From NCBI RefSeq assembly GCF_006265165.1, contig NZ_VDCH01000011.1, forward strand, positions 1 through 64,000: a DNA stretch of 64,000 bases, in the 5' to 3' direction. This DNA is from Chlorobaculum thiosulfatiphilum. Lineage in GTDB: Bacteria; Bacteroidota; Chlorobiia; Chlorobiales; Chlorobiaceae. The notes beneath the pieces are model-generated. The model saw nothing but the letters and a program-made list of their open reading frames with translations. It made no database searches and was not told the DNA's origin. The position numbers were made by a program, and so were the translations under genes. The number at the start of each line of letters is the position of its first letter. Within the stretch, counting starts at the first letter, position 1. Shown here one piece after another: positions 19,272-29,965 of this stretch.

Positions 19272-19916
19272 TAACCGGCAACGTACGATGTTCTTCTCGC
19301 CGGCGCAGAAACACAATTTCCAGTACGTTCGGCAAGAACAAGCAGCCAATACCATCTGTCATCCTGATCCAGACTTGTCGAAAGAATGGAATAGCTCGCA
19401 CATCGCAACTCTCCTCGATGCCGGAAAAGATATTCAGGAGTGAAGCGAGGCATCTGAACAGTGAATCCTGCTTTTCGATCTCTCATGACTCGTGATGAGC
19501 GAGAGTTTACTTTGACTTGTTCTATCATTTAAGTGCTCGAATGATAGAATATGGTTTTGATATAATTATGATTATTTAAGTATTTTTTAATATAGTAAAC
19601 GTTTCTTTTTTTTGTACTGTGATACATCCATAAGAATATATGCGAGCACGAGAAGAATTTTGCTATCTATTTATATAAAAGTTGGTTATCGCTATTTTTT
19701 TTGCCTGTCTTGCAATGTTTGAGGGTATCCATGGCGTATTATTTTCTTTTTGCTGATCGCTTGAAAATATTGTAAAAAATATGTTATGGGAACTTGGGGA
19801 AAAGAATCGTTTATTGAGTTCATGTTTGAAAAACATGATGATTTTTTTTTAAGTTATTTCATAAAGCATTCTTATTTATAAAGTGAATCTTTTCACAATC
19901 CGGGGAGGGATTGGGT
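19272..19916. other. AT-rich intergenic region
   Basis: About 645 bp with no convincing gene. From about 19500 the sequence is strongly AT-rich with long T-runs, in sharp contrast to the GC-rich queA gene. The first part holds a degenerate stretch (TGTCATCCTGATCCAGACTTG around 19358-19380) that may be a decayed copy of the TGTCATTCTGA repeat. The end carries the ribosome site of the PEP-CTERM gene, GGGGAGG at 19902-19908. No promoter can be assigned confidently. Confidence 0.6.
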
Positions 19917-20162
19917 ATGAAAAATCTGTTGTGCGGTGCGCTGGCTGCTGTAATTATCTTCAATTGTTCTACGGCAGAGGCAAGTGTTGGAGATTTGATC
20001 AATATTCAGTTCGGCTTGTCTGATACGACTCCATCTTATACAGGGCAGGCGATGTATGGTGATGCCGGACAGACATGGAACCTTTACGATGCCGATGTTG
20101 ATATGCCGCCTGTAAGCCTGACGTATGCAAGGGCATCTCTAAAAAGTCGAATACTCCTCTGA
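19917..20162 (+). pseudogene. PEP-CTERM protein gene, 5' fragment (interrupted by MITE)
   Basis: Begins at the ATG at 19917, 8 bases after a strong GGGGAGG ribosome site. It encodes a Sec signal peptide (MKNLLCGALAAVIIF, cleavage likely after AEA) and about 55 mature residues. The genuine sequence stops at about codon 71; the last residues are read from a 130-bp element inserted at 20131. Removing the element plus one 4-bp target copy (134 bp) joins this frame directly to the 3' fragment, giving one 260-aa protein. As it stands, the product is a short secreted peptide without the sorting signal. Confidence 0.88.
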
Positions 20163-20260
20163 AAATCACCTAAAAAACTTTATTAATACATCTGTAAAAT
20201 CGCTTACACACTGCAATTCTCACTAATTCAGCTACCTCATAAGACTTTTTAGAGATGCCC
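20131..20260. mobile_element. 130-bp MITE with 18-bp perfect terminal inverted repeats
   Basis: The left end GGGCATCTCTAAAAAGTC (20131-20148) and the right end at 20243-20260 are exact reverse complements. A 4-bp target duplication GCAA flanks it (20127-20130 and 20261-20264). The interior of about 94 bp is AT-rich and codes for nothing. Size, ends and duplication define a non-autonomous element that needs a transposase from elsewhere; IS5-like elements are a plausible source but unproven. The same end occurs at 60-77. Confidence 0.92.
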
Positions 20261-20833
20261 GCAAGCGGGTCGGCATCGAGCGTTGCTGTTTCCGTATCCT
20301 TTAACACCATAGGCGTTATCAACAAGAGTTCTGACCGTTTTGCAGGAACAGCCGATGATCCTTTGATGAGGTATTACGCGCTTGCCTATGAAACTTCGGC
20401 GGTCGATTTCATTAATCTGGATACTGACGCGACTTATACATTGTACGTGTATTCACAGCAGGCTGTAAACGCAATAAATCCCGAAACGCTTGTCACCGCT
20501 GGTGGAACATCGGTAACACTATCAAATCCATCGAGCGCCACGCCTCTTTTTGTCAACGGATATAACTATACCTCGATATCCGATCTGCGCTCTGATGAAT
20601 CCGGAAACCTTAGCTTCACCTATTCGCCAGGAAGCAACTCCCAGATTGGGGTGCTCAACGGAATCCAGTTGCTGCAAACCAGCGCATCCTTTGCTGATGT
20701 TGGTATAGAAGGTGACGATGGGCCGATGCCTGTCCCTGAACCCTCGACAACCGCATTGATGAGTATCGGCGCACTTTTCCTTGCCCGATATGAGTTGTTC
20801 CGGAAAAAAGAAGACGAATCCATTTCCCTGTAA
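20255..20833 (+). pseudogene. PEP-CTERM protein gene, 3' fragment
   Basis: Genuine coding resumes at 20265 in a frame shifted by 134 bp relative to the 5' part. It encodes about 190 aa of a Ser/Thr/Asn-rich extracellular domain with no enzyme motif. It ends in a PEP-CTERM sorting signal: VPEPSTTALMSIGALFLARY, a hydrophobic stretch, then basic residues (ELFRKK). In PEP-CTERM systems an exosortase removes this tail. The frame keeps no stop codons, so the insertion looks recent. No exosortase gene is in the window. Confidence 0.85.
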
Positions 20834-20868
20834 AAAAGGGCTCCTCGCAGGCGTCGTCATGCAAAACC

Positions 20869-20892
20869 AAAACCCCGGAAAATCGGGGTTTT
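20869..20892 (+). terminator. Hairpin terminator after the PEP-CTERM gene
   Basis: Stem AAAACCCCG / CGGGGTTTT with loop GAAAAT, about 36 bp after the stop. The T-run is part of the stem, so it could work in both directions. Confidence 0.6.
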
Positions 20893-21308
20893 CCTGTTTT
20901 CCGTCTCCCCGGTAACGTTCAGCATTCAGGGGTTGTGTTCCTGGCGGGTTATGATGGTGAGGCGTGAAGCGACATGCAGGTTCGGCGTGGTCGTCAGGCA
21001 GGTTCAGTCCCGGCTAATACATTGAAACGAGAACCGTTTGATCGATTTTTCGGTAAGGCGTATCATTATTTCATGAGTGGTGCGTCGGAATTTCGTAAAG
21101 CTTCTGAATTTCTAAGCTTCTGTCTCGCGAATACCTGAAAAAGTACGGTTCTCATCCATTGCTCTGCTGGCGAGGTTTTGCATTTCACTTGCGGCTGGTT
21201 TATTTTAATGCTTTGCTTTTTTCGGGGCAAAAAACCATTCCGGCTTATACCGTTCGCCGTAATTACCATCGCATCATCACTTATAATCATTACCCTGGAG
21301 ATCATTAT
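20893..21308. other. Leader region of acnB
   Basis: About 416 bp. An open frame in phase with acnB extends back to 21159, but its translation is unlike aconitase. The GGAG at 21297-21300 just before the ATG at 21309 sets the start. Nothing else recognisable was seen. Confidence 0.6.
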
Positions 21309-23873
21309 ATGAGTCTCATCAGCCAGTACCGCGCCCACACAGAGGAGCGCGCGCAACTCGGTATTCCGCCGCTTCCGCTGACCGCCTCGCAGGCCGTCGA
21401 GCTGATCGCGCTGCTCAAAGAGAGTCCAGTGCAGGAGCAGGAGTATTTGCTCGACCTGTTCGTGAACCACATCAGCCCCGGCGTGGATGATGCCGCTCTC
21501 GAAAAGGCCGCCTTCCTCGACGCCATCATTCGCGGCGAGGCCGCCTGCGCCGTGATCACGCCGGTCGAGGCGGTCGGGATTCTCGGTACGATGCTCGGCG
21601 GCTACAACGTCAAGCCGCTGGTCGATGCGCTCTCCAGCGCCGACAGCGCGGTCGCCGAAGCCGCGGCGCTGGCCCTGAAAAAGACGTTGCTTGTCTATGA
21701 TTCGTTCGACGCGGTGGTTGAGCTGGCCCAGAGCAACAGCTACGCCAAATCGGTACTCGAATCGTGGGCCGACGGCGAGTGGTTCACCTCCAGGCCGACT
21801 CTTGCCGAGCAGATGACCCTCACGGTCTTCAAGGTTCCGGGCGAAACCAACACCGACGACCTCTCGCCCGCCAGCGAAGCCTTCACCCGCAGCGATATTC
21901 CGATGCACGCACTGAGCATGCTGCGCTCCAAGATGGACGACCCGATCGCGACCATCGCCAGCCTCAAGGAGAAGGGCCATCCGCTCGCCTACGTCGGCGA
22001 TGTGGTCGGCACCGGATCGAGCCGCAAGTCGGGCATCAACTCCGTGCAGTGGCACCTCGGCGCGGACATTCCCGCCGTGCCGAACAAGCGCACCGCTGGC
22101 GTGGTGATTGGCGGCATCATCGCTCCGATCTTCTTCAACACCGCTGAAGACTCCGGCGCGTTGCCGATCCAGGCCGACGTAAACTCGCTGGAGATGGGCG
22201 ACGTGATCGACCTCTATCCCTACAAGGGCACTATCGAAAAGAACGGCGAAGTGATTTCGACCTTCTCGCTCGAACCGAATACGCTGGCCGACGAAGTTCG
22301 CGCTGGGGGGCGCATTCCGCTCATCATCGGCCGCAACCTCACCCGCAAGGCCCGCAAGCTGCTTGGCCTCGGCGAAGAGTCGATCTTCAGCCGCCCCGAA
22401 CAGCCCGCCGATACCGGCAAGGGGTACACGCTGGCCCAGAAGATGGTCGGCAAGGCGTGTGGCCTCGCCGGCGTCCGCCCCGGCATGTACGTCGAAGCCG
22501 AGACCCTCACGGTCGGTTCGCAGGACACCACCGGTCCGATGACCCGCGACGAAATCAAGGAGCTTGCCGCACTCAGCTTCAGCGCCGACCTCTTCATGCA
22601 GAGCTTCTGCCACACGGCGGCCTACCCGAAACCGACCGACGTCAAGATGCATCGCAGCCTGCCGTACTTCATCATGAGCCGAGGCGGCGTGGCGCTCAAG
22701 CCGGGCGACGGCGTCATCCACACCTGGCTGAACCGCATGGTGCTGCCCGACACGCTCGGCACCGGCGGCGACTCGCACACCCGCTTCCCGATCGGTTGCT
22801 CCTTCCCGGCCGGTTCCGGCCTCGTGGCCTTCGCGGGCGTGACCGGCACCATGCCGCTCAACATGCCCGAGTCGGTGCTCGTGCGCTTCAAGGGCGAACT
22901 CCAGCCTGGCATTACGCTGCGTGATCTGGTCAACGCTATTCCCTATGTCGCCATCAAGAAAGGATTGCTGACCGTCGAAAAGAAGGGCAAGAAGAACATC
23001 TTCGCCGGTAAAGTACTGGAAATCGAGGGCTTGCCGCAGCTCAAGGTGGAGCAGGCGTTCGAGCTCTCCGACGCCTCCGCCGAGCGCAGCGCCGCGGCCT
23101 GCACGGTGCGCCTCGACAAGGAGCCGGTGATCGAATATCTCAAGTCCAACGCCAGGCTGCTCGGTCAGATGATCGAAGAGGGCTACGGCGACGTCGAGAC
23201 GCTCCGCCGCCGCATCGGCAAGATGGAGGAGTGGCTCAAGAAGCCGGAGCTGCTGGAGCCGGACGCCGACGCCGAGTACGCGGCGGTGATCGAGATCGAC
23301 ATGAACGAAATCGCCGAGCCGATCCTGGCCTGCCCGAACGATCCGGACGACGTGGCCACGCTTAGCGAGATTCTCGCCGACGAGAAGCGCCCGAACAACA
23401 TCGACGAGGTGTTCGTCGGAAGCTGCATGACCAACATCGGCCACTTCCGCGCACTGGGCGAAGTGCTTCGCGGCAAAGGTCAGGCAAAGGCCAAGCTCTG
23501 GGTCGTGCCGCCGACCAAGATGGACATGAAGAAGCTTGTCGAAGAGGGATACTACTCGGTTTTCGGCACCGCAGGCGCACGCACTGAAATTCCCGGCTGC
23601 TCGCTCTGCATGGGCAACCAGGCCCGCGTGGCCGACAACGCCGTGGTTTTCTCGACCAGCACCCGCAATTTCGACGACCGAATGGGCAAGGGCGCGAAGG
23701 TCTATCTCGGCTCCGCCGAACTGGCCGCCGTCTGCGCTTTGCTCGGCCATCTGCCCGGCAAGGATGAGTATATGGAGATCGCTGGCTCGCTGTCGCAGAA
23801 CGGTGACAAGGTTTACCGTTACCTCAACTTCCACGAGGTGACCCCTCAGGAGCTGCAAATGCTTGTCGATTAA
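21309..23873 (+). CDS. acnB: Aconitate hydratase B
   Basis: Protein of 854 aa from the ATG at 21309, which has GGAG 8 bases upstream and gives the family's usual length. It interconverts citrate and isocitrate through a [4Fe-4S] cluster. The N-terminal HEAT-like domain (1-160) precedes the swivel domain with [15 protein letters not shown] near residue 178. The cluster cysteines lie in [11 protein letters not shown] and CSLCMGNQ. In green sulfur bacteria this enzyme would work in the reductive TCA cycle for CO2 fixation, which is knowledge of the group rather than something seen here. It is monocistronic. Confidence 0.97.
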   Translation: MSLISQYRAHTEERAQLGIPPLPLTASQAVELIALLKESPVQEQEYLLDLFVNHISPGVDDAALEKAAFLDAIIRGEAACAVITPVEAVGILGTMLGGYNVKPLVDALSSADSAVAEAAALALKKTLLVYDSFDAVVELAQSNSYAKSVLESWADGEWFTSRPTLAEQMTLTVFKVPGETNTDDLSPASEAFTRSDIPMHALSMLRSKMDDPIATIASLKEKGHPLAYVGDVVGTGSSRKSGINSVQWHLGADIPAVPNKRTAGVVIGGIIAPIFFNTAEDSGALPIQADVNSLEMGDVIDLYPYKGTIEKNGEVISTFSLEPNTLADEVRAGGRIPLIIGRNLTRKARKLLGLGEESIFSRPEQPADTGKGYTLAQKMVGKACGLAGVRPGMYVEAETLTVGSQDTTGPMTRDEIKELAALSFSADLFMQSFCHTAAYPKPTDVKMHRSLPYFIMSRGGVALKPGDGVIHTWLNRMVLPDTLGTGGDSHTRFPIGCSFPAGSGLVAFAGVTGTMPLNMPESVLVRFKGELQPGITLRDLVNAIPYVAIKKGLLTVEKKGKKNIFAGKVLEIEGLPQLKVEQAFELSDASAERSAAACTVRLDKEPVIEYLKSNARLLGQMIEEGYGDVETLRRRIGKMEEWLKKPELLEPDADAEYAAVIEIDMNEIAEPILACPNDPDDVATLSEILADEKRPNNIDEVFVGSCMTNIGHFRALGEVLRGKGQAKAKLWVVPPTKMDMKKLVEEGYYSVFGTAGARTEIPGCSLCMGNQARVADNAVVFSTSTRNFDDRMGKGAKVYLGSAELAAVCALLGHLPGKDEYMEIAGSLSQNGDKVYRYLNFHEVTPQELQMLVD

Positions 23874-23891
23874 TTGATTACGGATGTCTTC

Positions 23892-23920
23892 CTCCTCTCC
23901 GTCTTCGTACAGGAGAGGAG
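23892..23920 (+). terminator. Possible hairpin after acnB
   Basis: Stem CTCCTCTCC / GGAGAGGAG with an 11-base loop, 18 bp after the stop codon. No T-run follows directly, so termination is uncertain. Confidence 0.4.
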
Positions 23921-24146
23921 ACGAAGACGTTTCTGTCGTATGCCTTTTGCTGCTGATCGCTGATCCGTGTTTTTGAATACTTGTTGTTGTCGTGAAGAGG
24001 GCGGTATAATAATCGTAAAAATCGCCTGTTAAAAAGTACCTGTGTGTTGAGAGTGTTTTTTTGAAAAATCAGTGATTTTGATTATTATTCGTGAGCTGAA
24101 CAAGCTGTAACATTTTTTTATTTGAAAACAAAACTGCATTCGAATC

Positions 24147-24374
24147 ATGAAAAAACTTTTTGCTTTCCTGTTTCTCCTGAGCTCTGTTTCTTTCGTTGGT
24201 TGCGCTCAGAAAGCTGCTGAGACTCCGGCTGAAGCTCCTGCCGAGGCTCCTGCCGCCGCACCTGCCGAGGCTCCTGCCGCTGCACCTGCTGAAGCACCTG
24301 CCGCTGCACCTGCTGAAGCACCTGCTGCCGACCAGGCTGCTCCTGCCGCTGCTCCTGCTGGCGAAGCAAAATAA
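24147..24374 (+). CDS. Small Ala/Pro/Glu-repeat lipoprotein
   Basis: Protein of 75 aa. A lipoprotein signal peptide MKKLFAFLFLLSSVSFVGC ends at Cys19, followed by a low-complexity tail of APAEAPAA-type repeats that runs to the end. The mature chain is about 57 aa and would be anchored to the membrane by lipid, forming an extended spacer. The repeats are also visible in the DNA as near-perfect 12- to 24-base units, so copy number can vary by slippage. The function is unknown; similar small proteins are abundant in many bacteria. A strong terminator follows. Confidence 0.8.
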   Translation: MKKLFAFLFLLSSVSFVGCAQKAAETPAEAPAEAPAAAPAEAPAAAPAEAPAAAPAEAPAADQAAPAAAPAGEAK

Positions 24375-24400
24375 GTTCCTGAACAAGGACTTAAGCAAAA

Positions 24401-24432
24401 AAGAGACAGAGGAAACTCTGTCTCTTTTTTTT
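24401..24432 (+). terminator. Rho-independent terminator of the lipoprotein gene
   Basis: An 11-bp stem AAGAGACAGAG / CTCTGTCTCTT closed by a GAAA tetraloop and followed by a T-run. It is 27 bp after the stop codon. Confidence 0.92.
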
Positions 24433-24823
24433 ATCCCTTCCCGTAAGCGACTTCAGGGAGCGCTGATCTGGAATCTTCAGGAAAATGCTCATCATGACCC
24501 CTCATCGCAGGGACAAATCCGTACGCCTGTTCTCGAAAATCACGCCATTTCTGCATTGTTCCCTGCTCTCGAAACAAAATCTCACCAATGCCACCCAAGC
24601 AAGATATTAGGCTAAAGCCATTATTTATATTGTCATACCCGCACACATATGCCTGAATGCCGAGGCAATTGTTGGGAAATTTATTTGTCAGCGCAATGCG
24701 ATCCGGTATTTGGAGGGCGGTCGGGAGTCATGTTTCCGTCATGATCATCCGGTCAGTTTCGAGGGGATTCCAGGGTCCGTTTAAGCTTAAAAATCAAAGA
24801 ATAGCTGTACCCGGCAGAAACGC
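24433..24823. other. Intergenic region, nothing recognised
   Basis: About 390 bp between the lipoprotein terminator and the tRNA terminator. Short open frames on both strands have no recognisable product, and I see no RNA gene. Confidence 0.5.
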
Positions 24824-24858
24824 AAAAAGCCTTGTAACGTTTTCCGCTACAAGGCTTT
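24824..24858 (-). terminator. Terminator of the tRNA-Gln gene
   Basis: Stem AAAGCCTTGTA / TACAAGGCTTT (24826-24836 and 24848-24858) with a short T-run on the minus strand, just after the tRNA 3' end. Confidence 0.8.
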
Positions 24859-24864
24859 AGAGTG

Positions 24865-24937
24865 CTGAGGAGCCAGGACTCGAACCTGGAATTGCCTGAT
24901 CCAGAATCAGGTGCCTTACCAATTTGGCCACTCCTCA
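24865..24937 (-). tRNA. tRNA-Gln (anticodon CUG)
   Basis: Cloverleaf of 73 nt. The acceptor TGAGGAG pairs with CTCCTCA, the anticodon stem CCTGA/TCAGG encloses the loop TTCTGGA, and the T arm contains GGTTCGAGTCC. The U1-A72 first pair fits glutamine tRNAs. CCA is not encoded. Confidence 0.93.
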
Positions 24938-25052
24938 ATAGAGTGGCTTAATGTAGCAAAAAAATCGGAAATCCAGCGTCATTTTTAACTTTTTCGTAAA
25001 GAAATCTCGGCGAGCTTGCGCTCATGCGGTTTAGCGGTTGATTTTTGCTGCA

Positions 25053-28000
25053 TTAGCCGTTTTCCAGGGAGATGGATTCGTTGACCGCCGATACCAGATC
25101 GGCAAGCCTGACGGGCTTTTTCAGGATTTTGCAGATACCATGCCTGTTCAAACTATGCTCATCTTCGAGATCCTTGCCAAAGCCGGTCATCAGGATAATC
25201 GGAATCCGGGGGCAGGTACTTTTCAGTTCGGTTGACAGTTCGAATCCGCTGAGTTCGGGCATGGTCAGGTCGGTGATGACCAGATCGAATCTTTCGGGAT
25301 TCTGCCTGAAAAGCTCGATGGCTTCGCGCGGATTCTTCACGGCGCATACCTCGAAACCCTGTTTGCTCAGCATTTTCGAGATCATGTTGAGGATGACCTG
25401 CTCGTCATCGACAAAAAGAATGCTTCCTTTGCCCTGCTGGGGAACAGGGCGCGAACACTTCTGCTCGTTGATCTCTTCGATCAACGGCAGATAGACGCGA
25501 AAGGTCGTAAACTCTCCCGGCTCGCTTTCAACCAGAATGTGCCCGTTGTAACCGGTGACGATGCCGTGCACGACCGACAAGCCGAGGCCGGAACCCTTGT
25601 CGGCGGCCTTGGTGGTGAAAAATGGCTCGAAAATATGCTCGCTCGTCGCCTTGTCCATGCCGACGCCGTTGTCGGAAATGCTCAGCTCCGCGTGGGGTTG
25701 AACCAACAGCCCCGGCAGTTTTTTCAGCAATGCTTCGCCGGGCGTGACCTCGCGCAGCTCGATGGTGATGACGCCATTGCTCCTGTCGGTCGCCTGCAAG
25801 GCGTTTGTGCAGAGATTGACAAGCATCTGGTGCAGCTTCGAAGGGTCGATGAGGATATTGCGGCACGCTTTGTCGATATGCATCTCTATCCTGATGTTTG
25901 CCGGAATCGACGGACGGAGGAGCTGAATGACCTCTTCGATGATGGACTGAACCTTGACAGGCACAGGCTTGCTGTCATGCGCTTTGCTGAAGGTCAGAAT
26001 CTGGGCGATCAGTTGCCTGGCGCGTTCGGACGCCTGCACGATAGCGGTGTAATATTCGGGGTTGTAATGCTCTTCGGCGGCTTTGAGCATCCCAAGTTCG
26101 GCGTAACCGAGAATCGGCGAAAGCAGATTGTTGAAGTCATGGGCGATGCCGCCGGCAAGTCTTCCCACCGTTTCAAGGCGTTCGGCTTTCTGAAGCTGGA
26201 GTTCGAGTATTTTTTTCTCTTCTTCAGCCTTTTTCCTCCGGCTTATATCGCGAATCACGCCGATCATGCCTGAATAATCACTGCCGTTGTTTTCCTGAAA
26301 GTATCTGACGCCGACTTCGCCATAAAGATCCGAGCCATCGTTTTTCTTGTATTTCAACTCGAACACTTCAGAATCGATGCGTTTGGCAATCGCTTCGCCG
26401 ACCTTGTGCTTCGCCCGCTCTACCTCATCATTTGCGAGAAAATCGAAAAAGGAGTGACCGACAATCTCTTCAGGTCGGTATCCTGCCGTTTTTTGTATAG
26501 ATGGCGAAATATAGCGGACGATACCCGTAAAGTCAGTAACGAAAACGATTTCGGAGATCTGTTCGGTGATGGTGCGGAACTTGTTTTCGCTTTCCTGCAA
26601 CGACTGCTCGATCTGCTTGCGTTTGGTGATGACATCGAAAATGACGATGAAATAGTCGCGTTTCGGGCTGTAAACCGAAAAAGAGAACCACTCCTGAAGC
26701 GCGTTCAGGAAATAGTCGAAATATTCAGGTTGACCGCTTTTGACGATGCGTTCCGATATGCTGAACAATTCAGCGTCGGTCGTCCTGATTCCAGGAATGA
26801 TTTGCGTCGCCCGTTTGCCGGTGACATCCTTCAGCGAAAGCAACTCCTCGAATTTCCGGTTGACCTCGACGAATACGAAATCCTCGATAGTATCATTTTC
26901 ATCGTACAACGCCTGGCAATAGGCAAAACCGTTCGGCATGTTTTCGAACAGCGAACGATACTCCATTTCTCGCTGGCGTACCGATTCGAGCAGCTTCCGG
27001 CGCTCCGTGGAATCGATGATCGTGCCGATATAACCGGTCCACTGTCCGTTTGCGTTGTGCACCGGCTGTCCGCGCGACATCAGCCAGTGAATCGAACCGT
27101 CGGGCCAGGTGACCCGGAACTCCATATTTGATTCTATCGCTTCTCTGGTGGTCTCCGTGATGGTGTCGATCACTTTTTGCCGGTCATCCGGATGAATGGC
27201 TTTCATCCAGAGATCGAGCGACGGGGCCTGTTTTTGCTGTTCAAGACCCAGCAGGCGCCCAATCTCGTTCGACCAGACCGCCTTGCCGGTTTCGATGTTC
27301 ATCTCCCAGACGCCGGCTCGCGCTGCTTTCAGCGCAAGGTCGAACTTTGTTTTGGCGTCCCGGAGTTCGATTTCCGCGGATTTGCGATCCGAAACATCCA
27401 TGACGATGCCTGCCAGGAGCCGTTTGCCGTGAAGGTCATTGGGCTGCAATCCTCCGATCACCATGATCCAGCGCTGCTCGCCATCGCTCCGGCGAATGCG
27501 GCATTCGAAATGCAGGCCGGTCTGCCTGGTTTTCGAACGCTGAATCATGGCGCTGATCCGGTTGCGATCTTCGGGAACGACGTGGTCGAGAAACTTCTGA
27601 AAGCTCCACTCCTGGTCTGTCGAGTCGTAACCGAATATCCGTGCATGTTCGATGGTGCCGAAGGCCGAGCCATCCGTGATGTTCACGCTCCACCAGCCGA
27701 CATGGCTCTTTTCGAGCGCGAAGTCGAGCTGTGACCTGCTGAAACGCAGCTCCATCTCAATCTGCGTGCGCTCGGTCACATCGTTGACAATGCAGTAGAA
27801 CACCTCCTTGCCCTGAATTTCGATAAGGCTGGTCGAGGCTTCGACGTCCCGGATGCTGCCATCGGCTCTCTGGTGGCGGGCTGAAACGGTTTTCTGTTTG
27901 AGCCTTCTGATCTGTTCGATCTCTCGCTCCAGAAATTCGGGAGAGGTTACGGCGAGTTGTTCGAGGTTCATCTGGCGCAGCTCTTCGACCGGCCAGCCGT

Positions 28001-28499
28001 AAAAGGTGGCGGCGGCGCGGTTGGCGTCGATGATCATTTTCGACTCCGTATCGATGACCAGCATCACGGTCGAGTGGCCGTCGAAGAGCCGCTTGAACTT
28101 CGTTTCGCTGATGCGCAGGGACTCTTCGAACTGCTTGCAGCGGGTGATCTCCCGGCATGTGGCGATGAGCGATGGTTCGTCGCCGGTCACGATTTTTCTG
28201 GCGTTGATCGAATGCCACAAATATTCCATCCGGTTATGATGCAAAATTCTCGCTTCGCACGACGCTTCCGAATCGCTCCGCAGCGCCGCCGTGACGGCGA
28301 GGCGCAACGCTTCGCGATCATCGGGATGCGCGGAGTCCAGAAGATTCAGGACGGTCAAGCCTCCGTCGCCGAGGCCGAACACGGCGTCGCGAGCGTTGAC
28401 GTTACAGCCGGTAACGAGGCCGTCCGGATTGAACGTAAATGCAGGGCCAGGAATTATGCCGGGAAGGTTGTAAAGCGGCTCATCTGTTGGATAGAGCAT
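25053..28499 (-). CDS. Hybrid sensor histidine kinase with six PAS domains and a receiver
   Basis: Protein of 1148 aa without an evident membrane segment, so probably cytoplasmic. Six PAS or PAS-PAC units cover about residues 12-125, 126-245, 252-375, 378-500, 508-630 and 636-757. The dimerisation domain carries the phosphorylated His787 in [11 protein letters not shown], the ATPase has the N box [10 protein letters not shown] and G boxes DNGVGM and GSGLGLSVV, and a C-terminal receiver has Asp1077 in LVITDLTM. No DNA-binding output is attached, so a phosphotransfer partner or a regulator elsewhere is expected. The signal is unknown; multiple PAS units suggest redox, gas or small-molecule sensing. 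Transcribed alone. Confidence 0.94.
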   Translation of the reverse strand: MLYPTDEPLYNLPGIIPGPAFTFNPDGLVTGCNVNARDAVFGLGDGGLTVLNLLDSAHPDDREALRLAVTAALRSDSEASCEARILHHNRMEYLWHSINARKIVTGDEPSLIATCREITRCKQFEESLRISETKFKRLFDGHSTVMLVIDTESKMIIDANRAAATFYGWPVEELRQMNLEQLAVTSPEFLEREIEQIRRLKQKTVSARHQRADGSIRDVEASTSLIEIQGKEVFYCIVNDVTERTQIEMELRFSRSQLDFALEKSHVGWWSVNITDGSAFGTIEHARIFGYDSTDQEWSFQKFLDHVVPEDRNRISAMIQRSKTRQTGLHFECRIRRSDGEQRWIMVIGGLQPNDLHGKRLLAGIVMDVSDRKSAEIELRDAKTKFDLALKAARAGVWEMNIETGKAVWSNEIGRLLGLEQQKQAPSLDLWMKAIHPDDRQKVIDTITETTREAIESNMEFRVTWPDGSIHWLMSRGQPVHNANGQWTGYIGTIIDSTERRKLLESVRQREMEYRSLFENMPNGFAYCQALYDENDTIEDFVFVEVNRKFEELLSLKDVTGKRATQIIPGIRTTDAELFSISERIVKSGQPEYFDYFLNALQEWFSFSVYSPKRDYFIVIFDVITKRKQIEQSLQESENKFRTITEQISEIVFVTDFTGIVRYISPSIQKTAGYRPEEIVGHSFFDFLANDEVERAKHKVGEAIAKRIDSEVFELKYKKNDGSDLYGEVGVRYFQENNGSDYSGMIGVIRDISRRKKAEEEKKILELQLQKAERLETVGRLAGGIAHDFNNLLSPILGYAELGMLKAAEEHYNPEYYTAIVQASERARQLIAQILTFSKAHDSKPVPVKVQSIIEEVIQLLRPSIPANIRIEMHIDKACRNILIDPSKLHQMLVNLCTNALQATDRSNGVITIELREVTPGEALLKKLPGLLVQPHAELSISDNGVGMDKATSEHIFEPFFTTKAADKGSGLGLSVVHGIVTGYNGHILVESEPGEFTTFRVYLPLIEEINEQKCSRPVPQQGKGSILFVDDEQVILNMISKMLSKQGFEVCAVKNPREAIELFRQNPERFDLVITDLTMPELSGFELSTELKSTCPRIPIILMTGFGKDLEDEHSLNRHGICKILKKPVRLADLVSAVNESISLENG

Positions 28500-28855
28500 G
28501 GAGTGACTCGGTTAACTGCCGAGATAGAAATACTACAGCTATTCAGCAGGGAAGAAGAAAAATATTTTTTGAATATACACTGAATCATCGTGATTATAGA
28601 GATGAAAGTCGTCATGCCAAGGTGCTTTATTATTTAGAGTTGCAGCTATCTGTCCGCCATTGGGCGGTATTGTGTGATTTCTGAGTATGTTTTCTGCGAG
28701 GGTGGAGTGGAGCGGCATGGCGCTTGCGGCTATTGATGAGAGGAACCGGAAATCGGCTTGTTACTGCCTGGATGCATTTGCACAGGATCGATCTCATCCG
28801 CTTGTTGAAGAATGACTTGGCGTATTTTTTTAAGGGATTTTTTCGTGAAAAATAA
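28500..28855. other. Intergenic region upstream of the hybrid kinase
   Basis: About 356 bp that should hold the promoter of the kinase gene. It is somewhat AT-rich. No gene, repeat or RNA is recognised. Confidence 0.5.
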
Positions 28856-28887
28856 AAAGAGCTGCAAGGTGAATCTTGCAGCTCTTT
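28847..28887 (-). terminator. Terminator of cysQ
   Basis: A 13-bp perfect stem AAAGAGCTGCAAG / CTTGCAGCTCTTT (28856-28868, 28875-28887) with a T-rich run after it on the minus strand. Confidence 0.9.
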
Positions 28888-28928
28888 ACGCCCGGGCATC
28901 AGAGCATTATCCGAATGGTCATACTCGT

Positions 28929-29732
28929 TTATTGTACGATAAAAAAAGGGTTTAGCAGGTTCTCTTTGTTGTAGGCGAGGTCACCTTGTTCGTCGGCTTT
29001 TACCATGTGCTTTCCGGCGGCCAGAGCGATAGCATGACCAGCGGCGGTGTCCCATTCCATCGTGGGGCCGAAGCGCGGGTAGATGTCAGCCTCGCCGGAG
29101 GCTACCATGCAGATTTTGAACGAACTGCCGCGCTGTACGATCTCCAGATCGGGATGTTTCTGGCGCAGGGAATCGATGAAAGCCGTCGTTCGCTCGTTCA
29201 TGTGCGAACGGCTGTTGACGACTCGGTACCTGGCTCCGTCGCTTTTCAGAGGCAGCTTGATGGCCGTCGCCATCAATTCGCCGATGCTCTTGAACCGGCT
29301 TGTTCCCTCGACTTTGTACGCGCCGTCGCCCACAATGCCGAAGAAAAGCTCGTCCAGAACCGGCACGTAGATGACGCCGAGAACGGGTTGTCCCTCGTCG
29401 ATCAGCGCGATATTGACAGTAAAATCACCGCTGCGCGAAATGAACTCCTTCGTTCCGTCGAGAGGATCGACAATCCACAAGCGCGTCAATGCGGCGCGTT
29501 CGGCGTAAGGAATCGCCCGGCCTTCTTCGCTCAGGACGGGTACGCCGGTCTCTTCCAGTTTCGCGGCTATCACGGCGTGAGCCAGTTTGTCGGCACTGGT
29601 CAACGGTGACTTGTCCGCCTTCGCTTCGATAGAAAAATTCCCGGTTTCGTAAACTGAAAGAATCTCTTTGCCGGCCACAAGCGCAGTCTCGACGGCGATT
29701 TTTAACAATGCGTCCGGTAACTCTGTTTTCAT
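28929..29732 (-). CDS. cysQ: 3'(2'),5'-bisphosphate nucleotidase CysQ
   Basis: Protein of 267 aa from the ATG at 29732; an upstream in-frame extension has no family similarity. It belongs to the inositol monophosphatase superfamily and removes the 3'-phosphate of PAP/PAPS. The metal-binding motifs are LSEEG, WIVDPLDGTKEF (D-P-L-D-G-T) and a C-terminal EWDTAAGHAI. The DGTKEFISR form identifies CysQ rather than SuhB. It limits PAPS or PAP levels during sulfate activation. No sulfate-assimilation gene is next to it. Confidence 0.94.
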   Translation of the reverse strand: MKTELPDALLKIAVETALVAGKEILSVYETGNFSIEAKADKSPLTSADKLAHAVIAAKLEETGVPVLSEEGRAIPYAERAALTRLWIVDPLDGTKEFISRSGDFTVNIALIDEGQPVLGVIYVPVLDELFFGIVGDGAYKVEGTSRFKSIGELMATAIKLPLKSDGARYRVVNSRSHMNERTTAFIDSLRQKHPDLEIVQRGSSFKICMVASGEADIYPRFGPTMEWDTAAGHAIALAAGKHMVKADEQGDLAYNKENLLNPFFIVQ

Positions 29733-29922
29733 GGGAGTTGGTTCGGTGTGAACGGAGAGGTCAATTCGTTGAAATATATGCACAACCACGCAAGCTTTTG
29801 TCGTGCGGGAGCCGCGTTCAGGAATGGGTATTCGGCGACCTTCGGAGAATGAGATTCTCAAGCCGCAGAGAGACAGTGAGGAGGGCGTAACGTCGAGGAA
29901 GAGCCGGAGAGGGGCATAAAAC

Positions 29923-29954
29923 AAAAAAGACCTGCAAGCCGCAGCCTGCAAGTC
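29923..29954 (-). terminator. Terminator after the tRNA-Arg gene
   Basis: On the minus strand a 9-bp stem GACTTGCAG / TTGCAGGTC, with two G-U pairs, is followed by six T. It lies just after the tRNA 3' end. Confidence 0.65.
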
Positions 29955-29965
29955 CCTGATTTTTC

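Noticed and set aside
19039-19443. Plus-strand frame overlapping the end of queA
   Set aside because: Out of frame with queA and without similarity; only AT-rich spacer follows.
21159-21308. N-terminal extension of AcnB
   Set aside because: No similarity to aconitase; GGAG and ATG at 21309 fit better.
21066-23858. Long minus-strand open frame opposite acnB
   Set aside because: Composition artefact of the opposite strand; its translation is rich in His, Arg and Glu without motifs.
24147-24374. CRISPR-like tandem repeat
   Set aside because: The repeats are codons of an Ala-Pro lipoprotein without spacers; no CRISPR array was seen anywhere.
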